Assembly (NCBI RefSeq): GCF_934754935.1
Contig: NZ_CAKVJB010000013.1
Location: 1-61,906 of the forward strand
Source: an uncultured Holdemanella sp.
GTDB lineage: Bacteria; Bacillota_I; Bacilli_A; Erysipelotrichales; Erysipelotrichaceae
Length of the DNA: 61,906 nt
Direction of reading: 5' to 3'
Notes under the pieces: model-generated
The model's input: the letters and a program-made list of their open reading frames with translations, nothing else
Databases searched by the model: none
Told to the model about the DNA's origin: nothing
Program-made: the position numbers and the translations under genes
Shown: positions 35,805-44,167 of the stretch, in pieces
Numbering within the stretch: position 1 is the first letter of the stretch
How the letters are laid out: every line of letters begins with the position of its first letter

Positions 35805-37610
35805 CTACTTCTCAGTGAATTCACCGTCAACTACATCATCACCTGAATGAGTTTGTGTTGATTGTGAAGCTGCATCACCATTTGGTTGGTTATACATTGC
35901 TTGTCCTGCTTGCATTGCAGCCTTTTCAAGCATGTCTAACTTAGATTTTACTTCTTCCATGTTATTTTCATCTAAAGATTTTTGTAGATCATCACGCAAT
36001 TTCTTAGTTTCTTCAGCTTGTTTTGGATCGATCTTATCTTTATTGTCTTCTAACATTCCATCGATTTGTGCAATGAAGCCTTCAGCTTTGTTACGTAAAT
36101 CAATTTCTTCTTTACGTTTTTCATCTTCAGCCTTGTTATCTTCAGCTTCACGAACCATACGATCGATTTCTTCATCACTCAATCCACTAGAGTTTTGAAT
36201 TGTGATGTGTTGTTCTTTACCAGTACCCTTATCTGTAGCACTTACGTGTACGATACCATTGGCATCAATATCGAACTTAACTTCGATTTGAGGAACACCA
36301 CGACGAGCAGGTGCAATTCCATTTAATTGGAAGTTACCTAATTCTTTGTTGTCGTTAGCCATTGGACGTTCACCTTGTAATACACGGATATCTACAGCAG
36401 GTTGGTTATCAGCAGCTGTTGAGAAGATTTGTGATTTACTTGTTGGAATTGTAGTGTTACGAGGAATTAATACTGTCATAACTCCACCCATAGTTTCAAT
36501 TCCTAATGATAATGGTGTAACATCTAGTAATAATACGTCGTTTACATCACCAGAGATAACTCCACCTTGGATTGCAGCACCCATCGCAACAGCTTCATCT
36601 GGGTTAACAGAGTGGTTAGGATCTTTTCCTAATGCTTTACGTACTGCTTCTTGAACAGCTGGAATACGAGTAGATCCACCTACCAATAATACTTCATCGA
36701 TATCTGATTTAGACAATTTAGCATCTCTTAATGCATTTTCAATTGGAATCAATGTACGTTCTACTAAATGTTTAGTCATATCATCAAATTTAGCACGAGT
36801 TAATGTTGTATCAAAGTGCAATGGACCAGCAGGACCTGCTGAGATAAATGGTAAGCTGATTTGTGTCTGCATTACACCACTTAAATCTTTTTTAGCTTTT
36901 TCAGCAGCTTCTTTTAAACGTTGCATTGCCATTGGGTCTTGTGACAAGTCAATTGCGTTGTCTTTCTTGAATGTATCAACCATCCAGTTTACCAATACGT
37001 TATCGAAGTCATCTCCACCTAAGTGAGTATCTCCGTTTGTTGATAATACTTCAAATGTTCCATCAGCTAAATCAAGGATACTAACATCGAAAGTACCTCC
37101 ACCTAAGTCATAGATTAATACTTTTTCTTCTTTATCAATTTTATCAATACCATAAGCCAATGCTGCAGCTGTTGGTTCGTTGATAATACGTTCTACTTCT
37201 AATCCAGCAATCTTACCAGCATCTTTAGTTGCTTGACGTTGTGCATCGTTGAAGTATGCAGGAACTGTAATAACAGCCTTTGTTACTTTTTCTCCTAAGT
37301 AATCTTCTGCATATGATTTTAAGTATTGAAGAATCATTGCACTAATTTCTTGTGGTGTATATGATTTTCCTTCAGCTTCTACTTTTTCATTAGTTCCCAT
37401 TAAACGTTTAATTGAACTAATTGTATTTTTGTTTGTGACTGCTTGACGTTTTGCCGCATCACCAATAATACGTTCTCCATCTTTGAACGCAACAACACTT
37501 GGTGTTGTACGATTTCCTTCTGGGTTAGGAATTACTTTACTATCTTTACCTTCCATAACCGCAACACAGCTATTTGTTGTACCTAAGTCAATACCAATAA
37601 TTTTACTCAT
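35805..37610 (-). CDS. dnaK: chaperone DnaK (Hsp70)
   Basis: A 601-residue Hsp70 of normal length. The ATPase domain starts GIDLGTTNSCVAVMEG and has the IYDLGGGTFDVSIL and LLVGGSTRIPAV motifs. The substrate domain follows from about residue 365 (DVTPLSLGIETMGG), then the lid and the acidic terminus DDVVDGEFTEK. ATP-driven folding with DnaJ and GrpE. Confidence 0.99.
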   Translation of the reverse strand: MSKIIGIDLGTTNSCVAVMEGKDSKVIPNPEGNRTTPSVVAFKDGERIIGDAAKRQAVTNKNTISSIKRLMGTNEKVEAEGKSYTPQEISAMILQYLKSYAEDYLGEKVTKAVITVPAYFNDAQRQATKDAGKIAGLEVERIINEPTAAALAYGIDKIDKEEKVLIYDLGGGTFDVSILDLADGTFEVLSTNGDTHLGGDDFDNVLVNWMVDTFKKDNAIDLSQDPMAMQRLKEAAEKAKKDLSGVMQTQISLPFISAGPAGPLHFDTTLTRAKFDDMTKHLVERTLIPIENALRDAKLSKSDIDEVLLVGGSTRIPAVQEAVRKALGKDPNHSVNPDEAVAMGAAIQGGVISGDVNDVLLLDVTPLSLGIETMGGVMTVLIPRNTTIPTSKSQIFSTAADNQPAVDIRVLQGERPMANDNKELGNFQLNGIAPARRGVPQIEVKFDIDANGIVHVSATDKGTGKEQHITIQNSSGLSDEEIDRMVREAEDNKAEDEKRKEEIDLRNKAEGFIAQIDGMLEDNKDKIDPKQAEETKKLRDDLQKSLDENNMEEVKSKLDMLEKAAMQAGQAMYNQPNGDAASQSTQTHSGDDVVDGEFTEK

Positions 37611-37623
37611 GATAATTACCTCC

Positions 37624-38175
37624 CTATTCGCTTACTTTTACTAATGCTGGTCGTAAAATACGATCCTTCAACATATATCCTTTTTGTAATACCTCAATAA
37701 CCATTCCACTTTCAACGCCTTCTTTTTTCTCTTGCATTAAAGCTTGCATTGTATTGTGGTCGAATGGTTTATCGGCTGCATCTATTTCCTGTACGCCTTC
37801 TTTTTCCAGCACACCTTTCAATTGTTTATGAATCATCTCAAAACCTTTGACATAATTCTTAATTGTTTCATCCTCGGTTTGTACTTTCAAAGCCATTTCC
37901 ATTGAATCAAGAATTGGCAAGATTTCCGTTGCTGGCTGTTGGAAGCGATATTTTCGAGTAGTATCTGCATCTTTCTGTAGTCGTTTCTTCATGTTTTCTG
38001 TATCTGCATAAGCACGTGCTACATCATTTTTTGCCTTGTCTAATTCCGCCTTCAAACCTTCAATGATTTCATCTGAACTTGGTTCTTTCTTTTCTTCAAC
38101 TACTTCTTCAGCTGTCTCTTCAACAACTTCTTCATTTACTTCTTTATTTTCTTCTTTATTTTCTTCTTTGCTCAT
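37624..38175 (-). CDS. grpE: nucleotide exchange factor GrpE
   Basis: A 183-residue GrpE. A Glu/Lys-rich disordered start is followed by the long coiled-coil (LDKAKNDVARAYADTENMKKRLQ) and the beta domain with MIHKQLKGVLEKEGVQEID and PFDHNTMQA. Start 38175 is chosen because GGGAGGTG lies before it; a longer frame to 38226 has none. It overlaps the end of hrcA by 20 bases. Confidence 0.97.
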   Translation of the reverse strand: MSKEENKEENKEVNEEVVEETAEEVVEEKKEPSSDEIIEGLKAELDKAKNDVARAYADTENMKKRLQKDADTTRKYRFQQPATEILPILDSMEMALKVQTEDETIKNYVKGFEMIHKQLKGVLEKEGVQEIDAADKPFDHNTMQALMQEKKEGVESGMVIEVLQKGYMLKDRILRPALVKVSE

Positions 38176-39208
38176 CGTTGGCACCTCCCTTATTGTTGTC
38201 TGTCCCAAAGACGTCTTCGATGACATTTGACATATAATCCATCAAGGCTACGACCTTGGAATATTGCATTCGATTTGGACCAACAACCATTAATTGTCCT
38301 TCCTCATCGCTGTTATAATGGAACTTTGTTGTTAATACCGAACAATCTCCAATTTGTAACAACTCGTTTCTTTCACCAATTTGGATTGCTACATTTCCCT
38401 CCTGATCCGTCCATTGATGGAATAAACTTCCATTTTCCAATATACGCATCATTTGTTTCAACTTATTGATGTCGCTAAATTCTGGTTGATACAACATATT
38501 GCTTCGTCCAGAAACGGCAACTTTTTCTGTCGCAAATCGCATAAAGGCTGAAACGAACGCTTCAAACAAAACTTCATGTCGAACAAGTTTTGCTGCCATC
38601 ATTGGTTCAATTTCTTTCATCTTATCAACGACATTTTCAATTGGCGTTCCTACTAATTGGTCATTTAATAAATCTGTACAATTTTGAATATCTTGCATAG
38701 ATACATCCGTACCAAACTGGAACACTTTATTTTCTGTATGTCCTTGATTTGTGACAATGATTGCAACAGCACTTTGATTGTTGATTGGAATCAACTGTAC
38801 ATGCTGTAAAGTCTGATGCCTACTATCAGGTCCTAGAACAACACTGGTTAAATTTGTCATATGAGACAAAATATCACAACTCTTTTGAACAACTTCTTCT
38901 AACGAATAATGCCTTTCACTAAAAACCTGCTGTAAAGCATTCTTTGTAGAAGAATCCAAATCCGCTTCCATAAGATGTTCAACATAGTACCTGTAGCCTT
39001 TTTGACTCGGAATTCGACCACTCGAAGTATGTGTCTTCTCTAATAATCCCAATTTTTCAAGAGTTGCCATCTCATTACGGATGGTCGCTGATGAAACTGG
39101 GAAATCTAGAAGTTCCATCAAAGTCTTCGAACCAACAGGTTCTGCACAACGAGTGAACTCTTCAACTATTGTTTTAAAGATTATCTTTTGACGTTGTGTG
39201 ATTTCCAT
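38156..39208 (-). CDS. hrcA: heat-inducible transcription repressor HrcA
   Basis: A 350-residue repressor of class I heat-shock genes. The N-terminal winged helix (about 1-75) has TRCAEPVGSKTLMEL and SSATIRNEMATLEKLGLLEK. The rest is the GAF-like dimerisation domain. It binds the CIRCE element just upstream and so controls its own operon; GroE normally modulates it. AGGAGGT precedes the start. Confidence 0.98.
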   Translation of the reverse strand: MEITQRQKIIFKTIVEEFTRCAEPVGSKTLMELLDFPVSSATIRNEMATLEKLGLLEKTHTSSGRIPSQKGYRYYVEHLMEADLDSSTKNALQQVFSERHYSLEEVVQKSCDILSHMTNLTSVVLGPDSRHQTLQHVQLIPINNQSAVAIIVTNQGHTENKVFQFGTDVSMQDIQNCTDLLNDQLVGTPIENVVDKMKEIEPMMAAKLVRHEVLFEAFVSAFMRFATEKVAVSGRSNMLYQPEFSDINKLKQMMRILENGSLFHQWTDQEGNVAIQIGERNELLQIGDCSVLTTKFHYNSDEEGQLMVVGPNRMQYSKVVALMDYMSNVIEDVFGTDNNKGGANDEQRRK

Positions 39209-39251
39209 TGTGAAGACCTCCTTCTAGCACTCATTTTCCTCGTCTGCTATT

Positions 39252-39293
39252 AGTATATCACAATTTTTAGCACCGTCAACAATTGAGTGCTAA
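39252..39293 (-). promoter_or_regulatory. hrcA operon promoter with CIRCE operator
   Basis: CIRCE at 39267-39293: TTAGCACCG, nine bases, GAGTGCTAA (consensus TTAGCACTC-N9-GAGTGCTAA; two mismatches in one arm). On the minus strand the promoter is TTGACG (39274-39279), 16 bases, TATACT (39252-39257). The -35 box lies inside the CIRCE spacer and arm, so HrcA binding excludes polymerase. A degenerate further half-site TAGCACTC sits near 39226, next to the ribosome binding site. Confidence 0.93.
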
Positions 39294-39302
39294 ATTTAAA
39301 TT

Positions 39303-39333
39303 AAAAAATTAAGGATACGAACATTCGTACCCT
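39303..39333 (-). terminator. terminator of the Rpn-type gene
   Basis: 10-bp stem AGGGTACGAA / TTCGTATCCT (one G-U) with a two-base apex, then AATTTTTTAA on the minus strand, only ten bases upstream of CIRCE. Confidence 0.85.
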
Positions 39334-39337
39334 ATCA

Positions 39338-40261
39338 TTAAGCTTTCATCAATAGCTTTTTGATTGAATCTTCACTTACTGAGAAGATCGATGCGATAAC
39401 TTTAACACTAAATCCTTTTTCTAGCATGGTTTGGTATACTTCGGATTGTTTTAGTGCAATGCCTTGTTCAATTCCTTGCTCAATTCCTTGTTCAATGCCT
39501 TGTTCAATGCCTTGCTCAATTCCTTGTTTGATACCCATCTGGATTCCTTTGTTTGTCGATTCTTCAAACATTTCATCTAATGCTCTACACACTTTTACAT
39601 CACCCTTTTCACTTTTCTGGTAGATATTCAATAGCTCTTTGTTCTTTGTCACTACATACGCAAAATATAGTGCATCACGATTAAACTCTCGATCTAGATC
39701 TTCTTTTAATATCTGCTTTGTATAGATCATTCGCAATAGATCGAATAAGTCCTGTGTTGCCTTTTCACCTGTATTATACTTGTGATTTGTGTTTAGCTCA
39801 ATCAGATTCAGTTTAAACTCATTGAACATTTCTTCAAATCCAGGATGTATGATTTCTAGTTCACTCAATCTTTTAGCGGCATTCCATTTGGATTCACCCA
39901 CATATAAGACGACTGTTAAAATCATTGGAAGTCTTGTATGCATAGGTATATGCTTCTTAAAGTTTTGACGAATATAACGCATACGAGCAATACTTTCATA
40001 TTCCATAACTCTTGCGACCATAGATGGATCGACATAGCTCTGACTTTCAATCACGAACAAATCTAAATATGTACCATCCTCATATCGTTTGATGATATCC
40101 ACATGCTTACTTGATACATTCATGACAAGTTCACTGTTTTCATCCTTAAGATATTCAGGCTTTAACACTTGCTTCCCATCGAATAAAAGTGCATTGAAGA
40201 TCGAGACAAAGTTTTTGGGTTGTCCTAAAAACTTCTTAGACTCAATATCAATCGAATTCAA
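39338..40261 (-). CDS. Rpn-family PD-(D/E)XK nuclease / putative transposase
   Basis: A 307-residue protein of the Rpn (recombination-promoting nuclease) family. The nuclease core is within about residues 45-140, with DLFVIESQSYVDPSMVARVMEYES giving the E-x-Q catalytic strand and helix, and LPMILTVVLYVG following. Near the C-terminus is a run of GIEQ tetrapeptides (about 243-268), then a helix-turn-helix-like tail. Known relatives act in RecA-independent recombination or phage defence. GGAGGAG precedes the ATG. No terminal inverted repeats were seen, so it is not placed in an insertion sequence. Confidence 0.85.
   Translation of the reverse strand: MNSIDIESKKFLGQPKNFVSIFNALLFDGKQVLKPEYLKDENSELVMNVSSKHVDIIKRYEDGTYLDLFVIESQSYVDPSMVARVMEYESIARMRYIRQNFKKHIPMHTRLPMILTVVLYVGESKWNAAKRLSELEIIHPGFEEMFNEFKLNLIELNTNHKYNTGEKATQDLFDLLRMIYTKQILKEDLDREFNRDALYFAYVVTKNKELLNIYQKSEKGDVKVCRALDEMFEESTNKGIQMGIKQGIEQGIEQGIEQGIEQGIEQGIALKQSEVYQTMLEKGFSVKVIASIFSVSEDSIKKLLMKA
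39457..39528 (-). repeat. 12-bp tandem repeat coding for GIEQ
   Basis: Six in-frame 12-bp units (CAATKCCTTGYT on plus) without interruption, with a degenerate seventh. Each unit adds Gly-Ile-Glu-Gln, so copy-number change keeps the frame. Confidence 0.9.
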
Positions 40262-40308
40262 GATAACTCCTCCTTTCTCTTCTCTCTAATACGAAAAAAA
40301 AGAAGGAA

Positions 40309-40336
40309 ATTTTAGAAAAGATGCATATTTTGACAA
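40309..40336 (-). promoter_or_regulatory. promoter of the Rpn-type gene
   Basis: Minus-strand TTGTCA (40331-40336), 16 bases, TAAAAT (40309-40314), 48 bases before the ATG at 40261. Confidence 0.5.
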
Positions 40337-40377
40337 TTTCACATAATTCATTTTGATTTCACAACATTTACCAAAGT

Positions 40378-40532
40378 TATACTAAATTTATGACAACATA
40401 GAATGTTATTCTATAAGTGCCTTAAAGATAAGGCAATGAATATAGAAATAAACCAATATTCATATCTCTCTCCTAAAAATAATAATAAACAAAAAGAAGC
40501 CATTCTAGACGCCAACACTAGAATGGTTTTCT
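40378..40532 (+). ncRNA. candidate structured RNA or leader with four hairpins and terminator
   Basis: This lies in the 363-base gap between the Rpn gene and the DUF975 gene. After TATACT (40378-40383) come four perfect stems in a row: ATAGAAT/ATTCTAT (40398-40414), TGCCTT/AAGGCA (40418-40435), ATGAATAT/ATATTCAT (40436-40463) and CCATTCTAG/CTAGAATGG (40500-40526), the last followed by TTTTC. Predicted RNA about 140 bases. It could be a free small RNA or a cis-acting leader, since the DUF975 gene starts about 95 bases later. I match it to no known class. An open frame of 62 codons across it has no ribosome binding site and is rejected. Confidence 0.45.
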
Positions 40533-40624
40533 TGTTCTGTATGAACCGTACAATCATCTATCTTTTCTACATTATTCATTTTCTTATGTGATAAAATTTA
40601 AATATAAGAAAGAAGGTGCCTTTT

Positions 40625-41311
40625 ATGTGGAACAGACAACAAGTTAAAGAACAAGCCAAACAAATCATGAAAAGAAACTATTGGAAGATGTTTGTGGTAA
40701 CACTTCTTGCAGGAATATTGACTGGTGAAAAAACAACCATTATTGAAAGAGTACAAGATTTTGCGTCAAACAACCTTTCTTATGATGCCCAACCTATATT
40801 TTATTCACCCAATTTTCAATATATATTTTATTCCTTTATTTCTGTTGCCAGTATTCTTGGAATACTCTATACAATCTTTATTGGTAATGTTATTGTGGTT
40901 GGAAAGAACGGATACTTTATTAAGAATCATAATGACAATCCTGAACTTAGTGAAATCTTTAATGGTTTTAAAGGTAACTACTTAAATGTTGTGAAAATCA
41001 TGTTCTTAATGGATTTAAAAACACTACTATGGCTATTCCTATTTATAGTACCTGGACTAATTAAGGCTTATGAATATTCTATGATTCCGTATTTATTGGC
41101 AGAGAATCCTGATCTTTCCGCTTCCCAAGCCTTCTCTCTATCCAAACAAATGACCACTGGACAAAAGATGGATCTATTTGTCTTAGATTTATCTTTTATA
41201 GGATGGGTTTTTCTAGGTTTAATATGTTGCGGAATTGGACTATTATTTGTACAACCATATCCAGAAGCCACAAAAGCAGAGGTTTATTTGATTTTAAAAC
41301 AACAAGTATAG
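40625..41311 (+). CDS. DUF975 family membrane protein
   Basis: A 228-residue protein of the DUF975 type. The N-terminus WNRQQVKEQAKQIMKRNYWKMF is typical, followed by four or five membrane segments, with KTLLWLFLFIVPGLIKAYEYSMIPYLLAE near residue 135 and a C-terminal GLICCGIGLLFVQPYPEAT. Function unknown in this family. Start 40625 is preferred over a GTG nine bases earlier because AAGGTG sits seven bases before it. It leads a three-gene unit with the flavin reductase and laccase-domain genes. Confidence 0.83.
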   Translation: MWNRQQVKEQAKQIMKRNYWKMFVVTLLAGILTGEKTTIIERVQDFASNNLSYDAQPIFYSPNFQYIFYSFISVASILGILYTIFIGNVIVVGKNGYFIKNHNDNPELSEIFNGFKGNYLNVVKIMFLMDLKTLLWLFLFIVPGLIKAYEYSMIPYLLAENPDLSASQAFSLSKQMTTGQKMDLFVLDLSFIGWVFLGLICCGIGLLFVQPYPEATKAEVYLILKQQV

Positions 41312-41323
41312 GAGGAATTATAT

Positions 41324-41824
41324 ATGTTTGAAAAAGTTGATATTCACAGTCTAAGCTTCAATCCTTTTGATAAGATTGGAAAAGACTGGCTACTCATCAG
41401 TGCCACAAAAGAAGGGAAAACCAACACTATGACTGCGTCATGGGGAACACTTGGTCACTTATGGAATAAGGATGTTGCGATTATCTTTATTCGTCCACAA
41501 AGATACACAAAAGAATTCGTTGATGAAAGTGATACATTCACCCTATCTTTCTTTGATGATAAACATAAAGAGCTATCTTACTTAGGCACAAAATCAGGTA
41601 AAGATGAAGATAAGATTTCAAATGTGAACTTTCACATTGAAATGGTAGATGGAAATCCTACATTTAAAGAGGCAAAAGAAGTCTTTATTTGTAAAAAAAT
41701 CTATGTTGGAAAACTAGAAAAAGAACATTTCTTATTGCCTGAAATTTACGAAAAGAATTACCCACTTAATGATTTACACTATGTATATATTGGAGAAATT
41801 ACAGATGTCTATTCAAACAAGTAA
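41324..41824 (+). CDS. flavin reductase family protein (FMN-binding split barrel)
   Basis: A 166-residue protein with the flavin-reductase-like split barrel: LLISATKEGKTNTMTASWGTLG near residue 23 and VAIIFIRPQRYTKEFV near 51 bind FMN in relatives. Substrate not deducible. GGAGG precedes the ATG. It overlaps the following gene by 20 bases. Confidence 0.85.
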   Translation: MFEKVDIHSLSFNPFDKIGKDWLLISATKEGKTNTMTASWGTLGHLWNKDVAIIFIRPQRYTKEFVDESDTFTLSFFDDKHKELSYLGTKSGKDEDKISNVNFHIEMVDGNPTFKEAKEVFICKKIYVGKLEKEHFLLPEIYEKNYPLNDLHYVYIGEITDVYSNK

Positions 41825-42578
41825 AATTATTCATATCAATAACGAACACATATTTGGTGCTACTACACTAAAAGATATTACACTTCCTGAAAAGAATAAT
41901 ACCGCACTACATGTATGTATTGATTCAGAAGCTGTTATGATCAACCGCAAAAGATTAGCTGAAGAATTAAATATGCCCCTAGATAATTGGGCACTTCCTT
42001 GGCAAAAGCACACAAACAATATGGCCCAAGTTACTTCTAGTGATAAAGGTAAAGGTGCCTACGATAAAAATACAAGCATTATGAATGTAGATGCCGTATA
42101 TACTACAGAACCAAACATACTAATTGGCGTATTTACAGCAGATTGTTTAGGCATTCTAGTAGTTGACGAAACAACACCATGTATTTGTGCCATCCATTCC
42201 GGATGGAAAGGAACCACTTTAGAAATCACTAAAAAATGCTTGAGCGAATTAATTGAAAAAGATTTGATTCATCCTGAATCTTGTCATGTGTATTTTTCTC
42301 CAAGCATCCAATATGATTCTTTAGAAGTAGGTATGGAAGTTGTTGATCAGATGAAACAAATCAGCATTGACACCACTCCATTCATTCGTTATATGCCAAA
42401 TGAAAAAGCCTATATTGATAATCAAGGTATTAACATTGAAATGTGTAAAAAATTAGGTATCCAAGATAAAAACATTCATCCAAGTAAATATGATACAAAA
42501 AAAGAGCTCGACACTTGTTTCAGCTATCGTAACGATAAACAAACAGGCGAACACTTTACATTCGGATATATTAAATAA
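41805..42578 (+). CDS. YlmD/YfiH laccase-domain protein (PgeF-like)
   Basis: A 257-residue member of the Cu-oxidase_4 family, whose members have purine-nucleoside phosphorylase or peptidoglycan-editing activity. The metal motif is CAIHSGWKGTTLEITKKC near residue 125, with upstream FTADCLGILVVDE near 105 and the C-terminal DTCFSYRNDKQTGEHF. The start at 41805 inside the flavin reductase gene is preferred, with GGAG nine bases before it; a longer frame to 41769 adds residues not typical of the family. Confidence 0.88.
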   Translation: MSIQTSKIIHINNEHIFGATTLKDITLPEKNNTALHVCIDSEAVMINRKRLAEELNMPLDNWALPWQKHTNNMAQVTSSDKGKGAYDKNTSIMNVDAVYTTEPNILIGVFTADCLGILVVDETTPCICAIHSGWKGTTLEITKKCLSELIEKDLIHPESCHVYFSPSIQYDSLEVGMEVVDQMKQISIDTTPFIRYMPNEKAYIDNQGINIEMCKKLGIQDKNIHPSKYDTKKELDTCFSYRNDKQTGEHFTFGYIK

Positions 42579-42579
42579 G

Positions 42580-42602
42580 CCCAAGCAACTAGCTTGGGTT
42601 CT
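42580..42602. terminator. bidirectional terminator between convergent genes
   Basis: Perfect 7-bp stem CCCAAGC / GCTTGGG with a five-base loop, followed by TTCTTTTG on the plus strand and CTTATTTAAT on the minus. Confidence 0.75.
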
Positions 42603-42870
42603 TTTGTCTTTCGCGAAGACGATTATCTAAATTGACCTTGCGATAGATTTCGGCATGCAGTTCATAGAAATCCATAGATTTCAACATGTCCTTTTTTTCT
42701 TTCGAACAATCCGGTCTGTCTAGGTAGTATAGAAAATGTGAATCTTGACACATATAGACTACCACGGCAAGTCCACAATCGAGGACATACGTTCTGGCAT
42801 AAACATTTTTTTGATTATGAACTAGTTCTCTAGCAAAATCTTCTGGTTCAAGATGGACGACTGTACACAT
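42589..42870 (-). CDS. small protein of unknown function, paralog of the gene at 42984
   Basis: A 93-residue soluble protein. It aligns along its length with the 88-residue protein next door: VVHLEPEDFARELV against VVRLNPVDFAKAMM, YVLDCGLAVVVY against IVLDNGIAGIVY, and YYLDRPDCSKEKKDML against YYLDRLDVDVSKKEEL. I do not recognise a family. AAAGGAGGT precedes the ATG. Together the pair forms a tandem duplication beside two tandem DeoR regulators. Confidence 0.75.
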   Translation of the reverse strand: MCTVVHLEPEDFARELVHNQKNVYARTYVLDCGLAVVVYMCQDSHFLYYLDRPDCSKEKKDMLKSMDFYELHAEIYRKVNLDNRLRERQKNPS

Positions 42871-42983
42871 TTTTTATACCTCCTTTGACACTTGCATTAT
42901 GTATGAACGATTGATTCTTCTCAATAATTTAAGTTAATTATTTCGTTTTCCAAGTTTTATTTTATGATTCAAAAGATTTTACA

Positions 42984-43250
42984 TCATTTTAAGTTGGCTA
43001 CAAAAATTTTAATCTTTAACGCTATCTCTTGCCTTAATTCCAATACATTCATATTTCTTAATTCTTCTTTTTTAGAAACATCAACATCTAAACGATCCAA
43101 ATAATAAAAATCATCACCTTCATAATACCCATACACAATACCGGCAATGCCATTATCCAAAACAATTGGTGTGGGAATCAATTGTTTCATCTTTTTCATC
43201 ATTGCCTTCGCAAAATCTACTGGATTTAATCGAACTACCATATCTATCAC
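42984..43250 (-). CDS. small protein of unknown function, paralog of the gene at 42589
   Basis: An 88-residue soluble protein with the same core pattern as its neighbour (VxLxPxDFAK, VLDxGxAxxVY, YYLDR). The start is either GTG at 43250 or ATG at 43241; neither has a strong ribosome binding site. It is divergent from the first DeoR gene, with 146 bases between. Confidence 0.7.
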   Translation of the reverse strand: MIDMVVRLNPVDFAKAMMKKMKQLIPTPIVLDNGIAGIVYGYYEGDDFYYLDRLDVDVSKKEELRNMNVLELRQEIALKIKIFVANLK

Positions 43251-43359
43251 ACGCTTTCTTTAGACAACCTCATTATGAACAAAAACAAGATTCAATTCAT
43301 CAAATACCCTTAAATAATTTGTATTCCAATTTATTTATTCGTTTTCAAAATATTTCATC

Positions 43360-43365
43360 TATAAT
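43360..43365 (+). promoter_or_regulatory. -10 box of the DeoR regulator pair
   Basis: TATAAT 31 bases before the ATG at 43397. Just upstream lies TTCGTTTTCAAAA (from 43339), which resembles TTCGTTTTCCAAG near 42941 upstream of the 93-residue gene, so it may be a shared operator. Confidence 0.5.
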
Positions 43366-43396
43366 TAAATTGGATTCAAAAGAAAAAGGTGAAAAC

Positions 43397-44164
43397 ATGT
43401 CAAAGAAAAAAGAAGAAAGACAACTTCAAATACGTCAAATCCTAGAAGAAAAAGAGAAATTAAAAGTCAAAGAACTAGCTAAATTGCTTTCTGTTACTCC
43501 AGAAACACTACGTAAAGATTTAGATGAACTACAAGAAAGAAAGATATTAGTTCGAGAACATGGCTACGCCAAGATTCAAAGTTCTTCTGTTGAAACTTTT
43601 GTCGAATTAAAAGCACAAGAAAACAGAGAAATGAAGAAAGTTGTTGCCTTAGAAGCATTTACACGAATTGAAAATGGTATGACTGTGTATTTGGATTCAG
43701 GAAGCACAATTCTAACTGCCATAAGCGCTCTAAAGAATAAGAATGATATCACCATTGTCACCAATTCTATTCTTGTAGCTTATGAATGTGCCAACATGAA
43801 TTTAAACATTATTATGGCTGGCGGTTTATTATTTAATATTGGAAAAAGAACATATGGACATTTTGCGACAGAAATCATTGACCATTTGAACATTGATTTA
43901 GCCATCATGGGAACGGATGCATTCACTGAAAAAAGTCATGGATTCACAACTATTTCTGCCGATGAATTAGGTTTTAAAAGACATGTCATGAATCAATCTG
44001 CACAAAAAGTCATGGTCTGTGATGCCAGCAAGGTCAATAATAAAATTAACATTGCACCTTATTCCTTCTGTAAGTTCAATGAATTTGATGAACTCATCAC
44101 AAACCATTTAACACCCGATCAATATGATGTTGTAAAAACGATCAAGAAAGTAACACAGGTATAG
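43397..44164 (+). CDS. DeoR/GlpR-family transcriptional regulator (first of pair)
   Basis: A 255-residue repressor-type protein. The N-terminal DeoR helix-turn-helix has RQLQIRQILEEKEKLKVKELAKLLSVTPETLRKDL-type spacing, and the C-terminal sugar-phosphate-binding DeoRC domain has YLDSGSTILTAISAL near residue 100 and IVTNSILVAYECA near 120. Start 43397 has AAAAGGTG before it; the open frame extends further upstream without support. Effector probably a phosphorylated sugar. No sugar kinase or PTS gene is adjacent. Confidence 0.9.
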   Translation: MSKKKEERQLQIRQILEEKEKLKVKELAKLLSVTPETLRKDLDELQERKILVREHGYAKIQSSSVETFVELKAQENREMKKVVALEAFTRIENGMTVYLDSGSTILTAISALKNKNDITIVTNSILVAYECANMNLNIIMAGGLLFNIGKRTYGHFATEIIDHLNIDLAIMGTDAFTEKSHGFTTISADELGFKRHVMNQSAQKVMVCDASKVNNKINIAPYSFCKFNEFDELITNHLTPDQYDVVKTIKKVTQV

Positions 44165-44167
44165 TTT

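Noticed and set aside
39338..40261. Insertion sequence around the Rpn-type gene
   Set aside because: No terminal inverted repeats or target duplication are visible. The gene has its own promoter and terminator and fits between normal regulatory regions.
40403..40591. 62-codon plus-strand frame as a small protein
   Set aside because: No ribosome binding site, and it runs straight through a strong terminator hairpin and other perfect stems.
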